Source of the DNA: Hydrotalea flava
Lineage (GTDB): Bacteria; Bacteroidota; Bacteroidia; Chitinophagales; Chitinophagaceae
Assembly: GCF_001623405.1 (NCBI RefSeq)
Contig: NZ_LUHG01000080.1
Span: forward strand, 1-64,000
DNA length: 64,000 nucleotides
Direction: 5' to 3'
Positions 43,367-52,124 of the stretch are shown one piece after another; position 1 is the first letter of the stretch; every line of letters begins with the position of its first letter. Position numbers and translations under genes: made by a program. The notes below the pieces were generated by a model. It was not told the DNA's origin and made no database searches. It worked only from the letters and a program-made list of their open reading frames with translations.

Positions 43367-44454
43367 ATAGGTATAATGATAGTCTTCCCATAAAATCCAT
43401 TTTAACATCTTTACGTGATACTACGCTTAATTTTATGCAATATAAAATTATTTTATATCAAAAATTTCAGGCTGACTCTCTTTTTATTGTTTCGTTTTTT
43501 AACAAACGAGGGGGTGATAATGAAAAAATTTTTATTGCTAATGCTAAATGTGTATATATTGATTTATTGTACAAATATTTTGTGCATCGTTCTTTATCTT
43601 TAACCGATGATGAAAAAAATTTTTTTAAAACATTTATTCCTTTTTTAAATAGCATTGAAGCCTTAAAAGCAACCACTACTTATTACAGAATGGCATTAGA
43701 TGCAGTGGTTAAAGCCAATGCTAATATTGGCGTAAATATGAGTTTTACTGTAAAACAGTTTAAAGATATTTTTTTGACGGCGAATCAATTGTTTTCTACA
43801 TCTATGTTAAAGGTATTTACTTTAACCCAATTTACTACAATTACAAATTGGTACAATACTACCTATTTGCCATTAGCTACTACCATTAAAGATAGTTTAT
43901 TGTATGGCACTTATAGTATAGATACAACAGATCAGCAGGCCCTGCTGATGCGTTACAACAATTTTAAAAATGCATATACTAATATGTTGCCTTATAAAAA
44001 TACGTTATTCATTAATTATTCCGGCCAAAAAATATCGCTTTCGCAATTACTCAACACCAATAAACCAATTGTTATTAATTTCTGGGCAACTTGGTGTGGA
44101 CCCTGTATTGCTGAGATGCCTATGTTGGATAGTTTGCAACATATATTAAAAGATAAAATTACATTGTATACCATATCAATTGATAAGAACAAGCAAGCAT
44201 GGCACAATTTTCTTCAACAGCGGCCATCTATGCAAACTTATTCTTATTGTGTAGATACGATGGAGAATAATGCTTTTTTGCAACAATACCAAATAGCTAA
44301 AGTACCCCGCTTTATGGTGCTACTTTCTAACGGTGATATTCTTGCTTCTAATTTTCAAAACACTGCCAATGATCCTAATTTTGTCAATAGTTTGGATGAA
44401 TTGTTAATACGTATGAAAGTGTATCATGCTAATTTAAATGCTAATGATGATTGA
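43363..44454 (+). CDS. C-terminal thioredoxin part of split TlpA-like protein (T8b)
   Basis: 363 residues if read from a TTG at 43363, but this is probably not an independent start, since no signal peptide is present. It contains the helical middle region and a complete thioredoxin domain with active site FWATWCGPC (Cys245/Cys248) and KVPRFMVLLSNG. Together with the preceding 138 codons it matches the length of T4-T7. The end overlaps the next TlpA-like gene by 17 nt. Confidence 0.75.
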   Translation: MNRYNDSLPIKSILTSLRDTTLNFMQYKIILYQKFQADSLFIVSFFNKRGGDNEKIFIANAKCVYIDLLYKYFVHRSLSLTDDEKNFFKTFIPFLNSIEALKATTTYYRMALDAVVKANANIGVNMSFTVKQFKDIFLTANQLFSTSMLKVFTLTQFTTITNWYNTTYLPLATTIKDSLLYGTYSIDTTDQQALLMRYNNFKNAYTNMLPYKNTLFINYSGQKISLSQLLNTNKPIVINFWATWCGPCIAEMPMLDSLQHILKDKITLYTISIDKNKQAWHNFLQQRPSMQTYSYCVDTMENNAFLQQYQIAKVPRFMVLLSNGDILASNFQNTANDPNFVNSLDELLIRMKVYHANLNANDD

Positions 44455-45674
44455 CTATAAAAAATGGACCTTTCTTACTAACTTTCTATTATTTACCTTT
44501 CCTTTCCTATTTGCGCAACAGGAAACTTGTAAACCATTTACCATACAGGGTACTGCACAATGGCCCAATGGCACTACCATTTATTTGCAATATGTTGTAA
44601 CGCCTACACAATTGGTAACAGACAGTTGTAAAGTGATTAACCACCGTTTTTATTTTAAAGGCTGCATTACAGAACCCGTTATGGCAACTTGTTCTATTGG
44701 GCCGCTAATGAATGCGGTAGTTAGTAATGAATATTGTGATATTTTTTTATCGCCTGCTTCTATGCAATTAACCATTCCACGAAACAATATCTACAACCAT
44801 TCTCACTTATCCGGTTCCGTAGAAGATAGTATTTTTTCTGCAGATAGAGCAATTCATACCACATTTCTGGAATGGCGAAAGCCATTACAAGACAGTATGC
44901 TATTGTATCAGAAGACTATTCAAAAAGCTGTGCAGGAAAACAATGCTACACTGGTTACTAAATATGAATCATTGGTACGGCAGTTGCAGGAAAAATTATA
45001 TGTATCTCTTCAACAAGAAAAAAACGCTGATTCATTGTTAATTTTACAACATCCATTTTCTTATTTTACATTAAGTTGGTTAGCGTCTGCCAATAATGAT
45101 ATGATGCCTCTTTCCACTGTTGAACAAATGTATGCAGCCTTTCCGGATGCTTTAAAAAAGAGTAAGAATGGTAGGGTTATTGCACAAATGCTTGATAATG
45201 AAAAAAAATTTGCAGTAGGTAATTCAGTTCCCGATTTTATAGTAAATGATACTAAAGGTAATACCTATTCATTTGGCTGCATACCGGCAGCAGCAATATG
45301 TTTTATTGAAGTTTGGGGTATCTTATTGCCTGCCCTGCAGGAAATTAGAACCCTATCTAAAAAATATAGATTCACTATACCGCGATCATTTAACAATTAT
45401 TGGTATTTCTACTGAACATAGTGCGGCTGACTGGCATCGTTGGGTAGAACATGCCCATTTGCCATGGATTCAGATATTGGATCAAACTGTTATTCCAATC
45501 GCTGTAGATAAATACCAGAAAATTCAGGATACCTATCAAATAGTAAGCATACCTTCTATGCTGCTAATAGATAAAGAATGACGTATTGTAGCGAAATATG
45601 GCGGCTACTATACTTCACCCACTGCTTATATTCCTGCATTAAAACAGCAGCTACAGGCTGTTTTTGGGTATTAA
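44438..45674 (+). pseudogene. TlpA-like thioredoxin gene broken by a frameshift and a stop (T9)
   Basis: The N-terminal 270 codons are sound: signal peptide (ending FLFAQQ), DUF4369-like domain (FTIQGTAQWPNGTTIYLQY), helical linker and VPDFIVNDTKGNTYSF. A frameshift near 45270-45290 follows. The thioredoxin active site (KFGVSYCLPC) is read in another frame from about 45285. That frame is stopped by TGA at 45579 (LIDKE, then expected Gly), after which RIVAKYGGYYTSP continues to TAA at 45672. Two lesions show decay. It has no peptide gene of its own and shares the P8 operon. Confidence 0.8.
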
Positions 45675-45725
45675 ATATTTTTATCACTACATTTTAAGTT
45701 TTACAATCCATATTCCCCTATAAAA

Positions 45726-45751
45726 AACCCCATACCAAACGGTATGGGGTT
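45726..45751 (-). terminator. Terminator of the M28 peptidase gene
   Basis: AACCCCATACC and GGTATGGGGTT form an 11-bp stem with an AAAC loop. On the minus strand it is followed by a T-run, 24 nt past the peptidase stop. It marks the edge of the housekeeping DNA after the island. Confidence 0.75.
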
Positions 45752-45774
45752 TATGTAATGTTGAAAAGGATGAA

Positions 45775-47331
45775 TTATCTGGCATTAGGCATATTCAATG
45801 GTTTGTCGCGTAGTAACATATTATCGCGGTTGGCCATTTCCCAGGCAGTATAAAATATCATTTGGGCTCTTTTGCTCATTAGCTCAAAATTAATTTTATC
45901 AACAGTATCAGTAGGCTTGTGGTAATCGGCTAACAACATACCATCATAAAAGAATAATATAGGAACGCCTTTTTTAGCAAAATTATAATGGTCGCTGCGG
46001 TAGTAAATACGGTTGGGATCTTGTGGGTCATCATACTTGTAATCCAGATTCAAGCCCACATATTTTTGATTGGCTGCTTCATTAATAATGGGCAATTCGC
46101 TGCTTAATTTATCGTGGCCAATTACATATACATAATTTAAGGAATCGGCAGTTTTGCGTTCGGTATCTAAACGGCCAATCATATCTGTATTCAAATCAAC
46201 AGATGTTTTATCTAATGGGAAGATAGGATGTTCTGAATAGTATTCACTACCCCATAACCCTTTTTCTTCTCCGCTTACCGTCATAAATACAATGTTGCAG
46301 CGGGGTTTATAACCTTTTTTGGCAGCAGCACTAAACGCCTCGGCCATTTGTAAAACCGCGGTAGTGCCTGAACCATCATCATCGGCGCCATAATAAATTT
46401 TACCATCATGCTTGCCTAAGTGGTCGTAGTGTGCAGTTAAAAACACATACTCGTCTTTTTTATCGGTGCCGGGTAAAATGGCAATTACATTGCTGCTTTG
46501 CAGTTCATTGGTTTTTTTGCGCATGGTAATTAGCACATCGGCATAATAGGTGCCCGCATTCATATCTGCCAACTGGCTCCAGCTTTGCGGGGTAGTTCTG
46601 CCCAATAACGCAGAGGCCATTGCTGTAGAGATGGAGGCTGTAATAAAAGGTTTACCTTCTGTAGGTTTTAGATACATGTTGCCTGTTTTTGAAACTGGCT
46701 TTTCTCTGGGATAATCATTCGAAACCAATAAAATGCCGGCTGCACCTAAACGGCGGGCGGCCATTATTTTGGCATACATTCCAAACGGACTAAAACGATT
46801 GTTGGGGGCATTGATTTTTTCCATTAAATCTTTGGGGCCGCCTTCTAATACAATTACTAATTTATCCGCTACATCTAACCCCTTGTATTGGTTAATGTTG
46901 GTTTTTTCATCTACAATACCATATCCGGCAAAAACAGTGTTTTGATAATTAAACTGCCCATCTTGCAATGCATTGATAGAAAAGTTATAATCCTTATCCC
47001 ACGAATAGTTTACACCATTAATACGAAACTGCGCATCGGTTAATTCATCTTGATATACGGGATAGTATTGCTGATAGCTGTTGCCATTGCCGGGCTTTAA
47101 TCCAAATTTTTTAAATTCAGATTCAATGTAAGCAGCCGCTTTCTTTTGCCCGGGGGTTGCGGTTTCACGGCCCTCCATCTCATCGCTGGCCAAAATGGTT
47201 AATTTTTCTTTTAAAGCAGAGGGATTGATGAGTTGTGCAAATTTTTGTGCAGCATCCTCACCGGTTTGTGCCTGTAACTGCCAGGTGACAAACAGCGCAA
47301 CAAAGAGTAACATTTTTTTCATCATGTGCAT
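45775..47331 (-). CDS. M28 family metallopeptidase, secreted
   Basis: 518 residues with a signal peptide ending WQLQAQ. A PA-like insert (residues 130-260) precedes the M28 catalytic domain. Zinc ligands and catalytic residues are visible: TAHYDHLG, YGADDDGSG, VSGEEKGLWGSEYY, NTDMIGRL and YYRSDHYNFAKKGVP. The family contains aminopeptidases and carboxypeptidases acting on peptides in the periplasm. The gene is just outside the peptide island. A role in leader trimming is possible but unsupported. Confidence 0.9.
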   Translation of the reverse strand: MHMMKKMLLFVALFVTWQLQAQTGEDAAQKFAQLINPSALKEKLTILASDEMEGRETATPGQKKAAAYIESEFKKFGLKPGNGNSYQQYYPVYQDELTDAQFRINGVNYSWDKDYNFSINALQDGQFNYQNTVFAGYGIVDEKTNINQYKGLDVADKLVIVLEGGPKDLMEKINAPNNRFSPFGMYAKIMAARRLGAAGILLVSNDYPREKPVSKTGNMYLKPTEGKPFITASISTAMASALLGRTTPQSWSQLADMNAGTYYADVLITMRKKTNELQSSNVIAILPGTDKKDEYVFLTAHYDHLGKHDGKIYYGADDDGSGTTAVLQMAEAFSAAAKKGYKPRCNIVFMTVSGEEKGLWGSEYYSEHPIFPLDKTSVDLNTDMIGRLDTERKTADSLNYVYVIGHDKLSSELPIINEAANQKYVGLNLDYKYDDPQDPNRIYYRSDHYNFAKKGVPILFFYDGMLLADYHKPTDTVDKINFELMSKRAQMIFYTAWEMANRDNMLLRDKPLNMPNAR

Positions 47332-47478
47332 TGGTTTAAGTTAAACAATCATTCATTGTAAACATGGTAAAATAGTGCTATATTATAGCATATTTACCAT
47401 TTTAAAAAATAGGTATCGAAAATACGAAGCAGTGGTAAGTATTGAGAAAAGAATTACACTAGTGGTAATGTGCACCCA

Positions 47479-48336
47479 TTAACCCCATTCTTCTTTTTCC
47501 TTCTTCTGCTCATCTTTATACACTTTGGCTGCCACCAGAATACTCAATTCATAGAGCGACATTAAGGGTACAAACACAATCATCATACTCATCCAGTCGG
47601 GACTAGGAGTAATGAATGCAGCAATGGTGAGCAAAATAACAATGGCATAACGCCTGCTGCGGCGCATAAACATGGGGGTTAACAAACCAATACGGGTTAA
47701 TACAAAGGTTACTACCGGCAACTCAAATGCCAGGCCGCAGCCCAGAATAATATTGGTTAAGTTCTCTAAATAATCGGTAAGGGTAGGCCGGGTTTCTAAC
47801 ATAGAAAGCGTGCCTAATTTAAAATTTGCTAAGAAGTTAAAAGTGTAGGGCCCTAATAAAAAGAAACCAAATGCTGCACCCAGAAAGAAAAAGAAAGAAA
47901 CCCAGAAAATGGCGAAACGAGTATTCTTGAGTTCTTTTGGCGTAAGCGCCGGTTTAATAAAACGCCATAATTCCCAAAATACATAAGGAGCCGATACAAT
48001 GGCGCCCATAGTAAAAGCTAATGTAATACTGCCCAGAAACTGACCGCCGAAGCTGGTGGTTTGCATGTTTACCTGAACGGGCGGAAGGGTTAATCCATCG
48101 CCCATACCCAGCCAGTGACTGATTTTGTATAAAGCACGATACGTAATAAAATTGGGATTGATGGGTCCGGTAATGATATTATCAAATACCCAGTTACGGT
48201 AAATAAAAATTACGATACTGGTTACAAATATTACCAAAACACTGCGGATGATGTGCATCCTTAAAGCATCCAGATGATCAATAAAGGTCATCTCGGCGGT
48301 TTCGGCGGTTCCATTTTTTTTACGAAAATTTGCCAT
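47479..48336 (-). CDS. tatC: Sec-independent protein translocase TatC
   Basis: 285 residues with six membrane helices and the family N-terminus (MTFIDHLDALRMHIIRSVL), then VFWELWRFIKPALTPKE and LAFELPVVTFVLTRIGLL. It is the membrane receptor for twin-arginine signals such as that of the multicopper oxidase at 3.2 kb. A cytoplasmic Lys/Glu tail ends the protein. A TAACTTTG box at 48363-48370 (minus strand) is a probable -7 element. Confidence 0.95.
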   Translation of the reverse strand: MANFRKKNGTAETAEMTFIDHLDALRMHIIRSVLVIFVTSIVIFIYRNWVFDNIITGPINPNFITYRALYKISHWLGMGDGLTLPPVQVNMQTTSFGGQFLGSITLAFTMGAIVSAPYVFWELWRFIKPALTPKELKNTRFAIFWVSFFFFLGAAFGFFLLGPYTFNFLANFKLGTLSMLETRPTLTDYLENLTNIILGCGLAFELPVVTFVLTRIGLLTPMFMRRSRRYAIVILLTIAAFITPSPDWMSMMIVFVPLMSLYELSILVAAKVYKDEQKKEKEEWG

Positions 48337-48362
48337 TGATCACGCAACATTCAATTAGGGCA

Positions 48363-48370
48363 CAAAGTTA
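48363..48370 (-). promoter_or_regulatory. Probable -7 element of tatC
   Basis: The minus strand reads TAACTTTG about 26 bp before the tatC start; a TTTTTTG run lies further upstream with a short spacer. Confidence 0.35.
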
Positions 48371-48450
48371 ATGGGATGCAGTTAGCAAAAAACGAAAAAT
48401 ATGTATTTAACAAAATAAACCCTGTAACCTGCTAGCAACAGGGGTATTGC

Positions 48451-49722
48451 TTATTCTAATATTTTTAATTTTACCATATCAATGCGGGTTTCACTCACAT
48501 TCAATATATCAAACTGGTAAGGACCGATGATGATTTTTTCTTTGGGCTTGGGAATGGTGGTATGCTGGTTAATAATAAATCCACTCAGTGTTTCTGATTC
48601 TTCATCATTAAATTCCAAATGGTATTTTTCGTTCAGATAGTCCAATTCCAGCCGGCCGCTGAACAAAAATTCTTTTTCGGCTATTTGTTTTTCCACCAAA
48701 TCTTCGGTATCGTATTCATCTTTAATTTCCCCAAAAATCTCTTCTAATAAATCTTCCAGGGTAACAATACCTGCCGTGCCGCCAAATTCATCTACCACCC
48801 AGGCAATGGTTTTCCTTTCTTTGGTGAATTTGTTGATTAAATCGGTGGCGCTCATGGTTTCCGGAACCGCCGGTATGGGCAATAAAATATCTTTAATGGC
48901 AGCGGGTTTTTTAAACAAGTCTAACTGATGAATATAGCCCAAAATATTGTCGATGGTATCTTCATATACAATCAGCCTGCTGAGTTTGGTTTGTATGTAG
49001 CGTTCGCGTACTTCCTCTAAGGTTGCGGTGATTTCAACCGCTTCAATTTCAGTTCTGGGTACTAAGCACTGGCGTATTTTTACCATCGGTAAACTCAATG
49101 CATTTTCAAACAACTCATTGTTTACCTCGGCATTTTCTTCATCCGTATCTTTATTTTGCTGATACAAATGCTCTAAATCTACCTTGCTGAATACCTCACT
49201 TTTATCTTTCACCGGCACATTAAAAATATACTTCAAAATCCATTGAGCAATACCCACAAAAAATACGGCCAATGGTTGAAAAATATTGTGGAAGAATTTT
49301 GCCAAAGGTGCAAAAACAATCAATAAACTGTCGTTCCTGGCACGAAAAATGGCTTTAGGTATAAATTCACCAAAAATTAATACAATGAGGGTAGAGAGTA
49401 GCGTATTGAAAACCAATTTCAGGTAACTATTTTCAATGTCGAAAAAGCGTTTAAAGAAATTCCAGATACTGGAGTTGAGCAATTCATCAAACAGCAAACC
49501 ATAGGCCACCAAAAAAACATTCACGCCAATTAAACAGGTGCCAATAAATTGGGTAGGCTTTTCTAAAAATTTGCCTACAATCATACCGCCGTTGCGGCCT
49601 TGCTTTTTCTTTAATTCAATACTTAACCGATTGGCGCTTAAAAAAGCGATTTCATAACCGGCAAAAAAACCGATGAACAGTAGCGTAACAATCAGCCAAA
49701 TAAAGGTGTACAATTGATCCAT
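48451..49722 (-). CDS. CNNM/CorC-type hemolysin family protein with CBS domains
   Basis: 423 residues. The N-terminal DUF21 domain has about four membrane helices (residues 1-160, including FIGFFAGYEIAFLSANRLSIELKK). A CBS pair follows (residues 200-335: MVKIRQCLVPRTEIEAVE, IAWVVDEFGGTAGIVTLEDLLEEIFGEI), then a C-terminal CorC_HlyC domain. Family members are linked to magnesium or other cation export. In Bacteroidota a relative (GldE) assists gliding; no gld neighbours are seen here. Confidence 0.88.
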   Translation of the reverse strand: MDQLYTFIWLIVTLLFIGFFAGYEIAFLSANRLSIELKKKQGRNGGMIVGKFLEKPTQFIGTCLIGVNVFLVAYGLLFDELLNSSIWNFFKRFFDIENSYLKLVFNTLLSTLIVLIFGEFIPKAIFRARNDSLLIVFAPLAKFFHNIFQPLAVFFVGIAQWILKYIFNVPVKDKSEVFSKVDLEHLYQQNKDTDEENAEVNNELFENALSLPMVKIRQCLVPRTEIEAVEITATLEEVRERYIQTKLSRLIVYEDTIDNILGYIHQLDLFKKPAAIKDILLPIPAVPETMSATDLINKFTKERKTIAWVVDEFGGTAGIVTLEDLLEEIFGEIKDEYDTEDLVEKQIAEKEFLFSGRLELDYLNEKYHLEFNDEESETLSGFIINQHTTIPKPKEKIIIGPYQFDILNVSETRIDMVKLKILE

Positions 49723-49832
49723 ACCCTACGAAAGTAATAAATCTTAATGATATGTACTGCATACCATTAACCACCGCCTTTGGTAATAGCTTGTAAGCAT
49801 GGTTTTATGTAATTTTTAGGGATGCATGCGCA

Positions 49833-50546
49833 CTAATGTTGCACACCCAACAGTTCTACCGTAAACACCAAAGTAGCCCCGGGCCCAATTTTTTCGCCTG
49901 CTCCTTTGTTGCCATAAGCCAAATCGGAGGGAAGATAAATTTTCCATTTGCTGCCTATGGTCATTAATTGCAGGGCTTCTTGCCAGCCTTTTATCACACC
50001 GTTCAATGGAAATGTTACCGGCTCGCCTCTATCAACCGAACTATCAAATACGGTTCCGTCAATGAGGGTACCGTGGTAATGGCAGGTTACTTTATCAGCC
50101 AAGGTAGGTTTTATGGTATCGGTACCGGCTTTCAGTACTTCATATTCCAAGCCATCGGGTAGGGTAACTACACCAGGACGTTTGCCATTGGCTTCCAGAA
50201 ATTTTTTGCCGGCTGCTATATTGGCCTGAGTTTTTAGCTCCTGCATTTTGGCTGCATAAGCAGTAATAATATTCATTACCTGCGCATCGGTTAGCTGAAC
50301 TTTTTTCTTTTCAGTAATTTCTTTTAAGCCTTTCAAAAATAATTCGGTATTGATGTTGGATAAGTTTTGTGCTGCTAACGATTGCCCCACACTAATACCC
50401 AATGCATAACTGGCCGAGTCTTTTTCGGTTTTCAGTACAAGGGTATTGGGATGTGCCGTGCTGTGTGCCGGCATGGTTTTTTTGGTTTGTGCCTGTACGA
50501 GGGTGCCACACAATAAAATAGCAATAGGAAGGAATAATTTAGTCAT
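49833..50546 (-). CDS. FKBP-type peptidyl-prolyl cis-trans isomerase, exported
   Basis: 237 residues: signal peptide (ending TLVQAQ), an N-terminal dimerisation-type helical domain (residues 35-125, YALGISVGQSLAAQNL), then the FKBP domain (VTCHYHGTLIDGTVFDSS, VIKGWQEALQLM, LPSDLAYGNKGAG, LVFTVELLGV). It catalyses proline isomerisation during folding of exported proteins (FklB/Mip type). Confidence 0.92.
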   Translation of the reverse strand: MTKLFLPIAILLCGTLVQAQTKKTMPAHSTAHPNTLVLKTEKDSASYALGISVGQSLAAQNLSNINTELFLKGLKEITEKKKVQLTDAQVMNIITAYAAKMQELKTQANIAAGKKFLEANGKRPGVVTLPDGLEYEVLKAGTDTIKPTLADKVTCHYHGTLIDGTVFDSSVDRGEPVTFPLNGVIKGWQEALQLMTIGSKWKIYLPSDLAYGNKGAGEKIGPGATLVFTVELLGVQH

Positions 50547-50719
50547 ATATTGAGCTTAATAGAATGCGATGATTGCATATAATACGTATAACTTTCGTCG
50601 GTTGTTTTGTTCACCACAATTTTTATTTCTTTGGCAATGATAAGCAACAAATTTGAATGGAAATACAGACTGCTGGTTTTTTATACTGCCGGAACTATGT
50701 TTTTAACAGATTGATACTT

Positions 50720-52063
50720 TTACCCTTTGGCATCGGCCAGCAATTGAGCAATAGCCTGTGCTGCTTTTTCAAAACCAAATCCGGCTATTACGGTATCCAT
50801 TTGGTGTTGTATTTGCGGGTTACACAAATTACCTATACTGCCTTCATGGGTATGGTGCAATTGGGTGCTGTAGGTAAATTGCCCGGCTTCAATTTGCCGG
50901 CCAATTTGTTGATAGGCTTCGCGAAAAGGTACGCCCTGTAATACTAATTTGTTTACTTCTTCCACACTAAACATATAGCGGTATTTTTCATCGATAATAA
51001 TATTATCCTTAATGTGTATATTTTCTAGCATCAGCGTGGCCATTTGCAGGCATTGACGTAGTATGCCGAAGGCAGGAAAAAGATGTTCTTTCAACAACTG
51101 TAAATCGCGGTGATAGCCCGATGGCAAATTAGTGGTTTGCACAGTAATTTCATTGGGTAAGGCTTTGATGCGATTGCAGTGCGAACGTATCAACTCAAAT
51201 ACATCGGGATTTTTTTTATGCGGCATAATGCTGCTGCCGGTAGTTAATTCGGCAGGGAAGGATACAAAATCGAAATTCTGGTTCAAGTACAGGCATATAT
51301 CCATACTTAAACGCGCTAAAGTATCGGCTACATTGGCCAATGCCTGTGCCGTAATGCGCTCTGCCTTACCCCTACCCATTTGTGCATATACCACATTGTA
51401 ATTCAAATCATCAAAACCTAAAAGGGTGGTGGTGAATGTGCGGTTAATGGGAAAAGAAGAACCATAGCCGGCGGCACTACCTAATGGATTTTTGTTGACT
51501 ATTTTGTAGGCCGATTGTAGGGTAATACAATCATCCACCAAACTTTCGGAATAAGCGCCAAACCATAAACCAAAAGAAGAAGGCATGGCCAATTGCAAAT
51601 GCGTATAACCGGGTAATAAATGATTTTTGTAACGCTCACTTTGTTGTTGCAGTAAGTTAAAAAATTGATGAACAGCAGTAACGGTGGTAGTTATTTCCTT
51701 GCGTAAAAACAATTTAATATCTACCAATACCTGGTCGTTTCTACTGCGGGCACTGTGTATTTTTTTTCCTGTTTCGCCCAAAGTTTGAGTGAGTAGAAGT
51801 TCTATTTGCGAATGAATGTCTTCTACATCATCGGCCAACTGAAAATTACCGGCTTCAATGGCAGTATAAATATGTAACAGTTCCTTTTTCAATAATTTGG
51901 CTTCATCCTCTTTCAATAATCCAACGGATGCCAGCATAGTAATATGCGCCATAGAACCCAAAACATCAAAAGGTGCCAGGTACATATCCATAGCACGATC
52001 GTTGCCTACTGTAAACTGTTCTACTGCCTGCAATGCACCGCTGTTTTTTTGCCAGAGTTTCAT
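50720..52063 (-). CDS. argH: Argininosuccinate lyase
   Basis: 447 residues. The fumarase/aspartase signature TTGSSIMPHKKNPD is at about residues 272-285, plus SRNDQVLVDIKLFLRKE. The enzyme splits argininosuccinate into arginine and fumarate, the last step of arginine synthesis. It is the distal gene of the minus-strand arginine operon that starts with the GNAT gene at 59.3 kb. Confidence 0.95.
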   Translation of the reverse strand: MKLWQKNSGALQAVEQFTVGNDRAMDMYLAPFDVLGSMAHITMLASVGLLKEDEAKLLKKELLHIYTAIEAGNFQLADDVEDIHSQIELLLTQTLGETGKKIHSARSRNDQVLVDIKLFLRKEITTTVTAVHQFFNLLQQQSERYKNHLLPGYTHLQLAMPSSFGLWFGAYSESLVDDCITLQSAYKIVNKNPLGSAAGYGSSFPINRTFTTTLLGFDDLNYNVVYAQMGRGKAERITAQALANVADTLARLSMDICLYLNQNFDFVSFPAELTTGSSIMPHKKNPDVFELIRSHCNRIKALPNEITVQTTNLPSGYHRDLQLLKEHLFPAFGILRQCLQMATLMLENIHIKDNIIIDEKYRYMFSVEEVNKLVLQGVPFREAYQQIGRQIEAGQFTYSTQLHHTHEGSIGNLCNPQIQHQMDTVIAGFGFEKAAQAIAQLLADAKG

Positions 52064-52124
52064 GTTGTTGTATATACGTGGTTAACAATTATATGATTCT
52101 ATTTGCCTTTACCTTTTACTCATG

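Noticed and set aside
28399-45674. Lanthipeptide, sactipeptide or grasp-with-spasm type biosynthesis
   Set aside because: No radical SAM, LanB, LanC, LanM, YcaO or ATP-grasp gene occurs in the window; only thiol-redox genes accompany the peptides.
45775-47331. M28 peptidase as part of the peptide system
   Set aside because: It lies beyond a terminator, on the opposite strand, beside housekeeping genes, and shows no sign of sharing the cluster's control elements.
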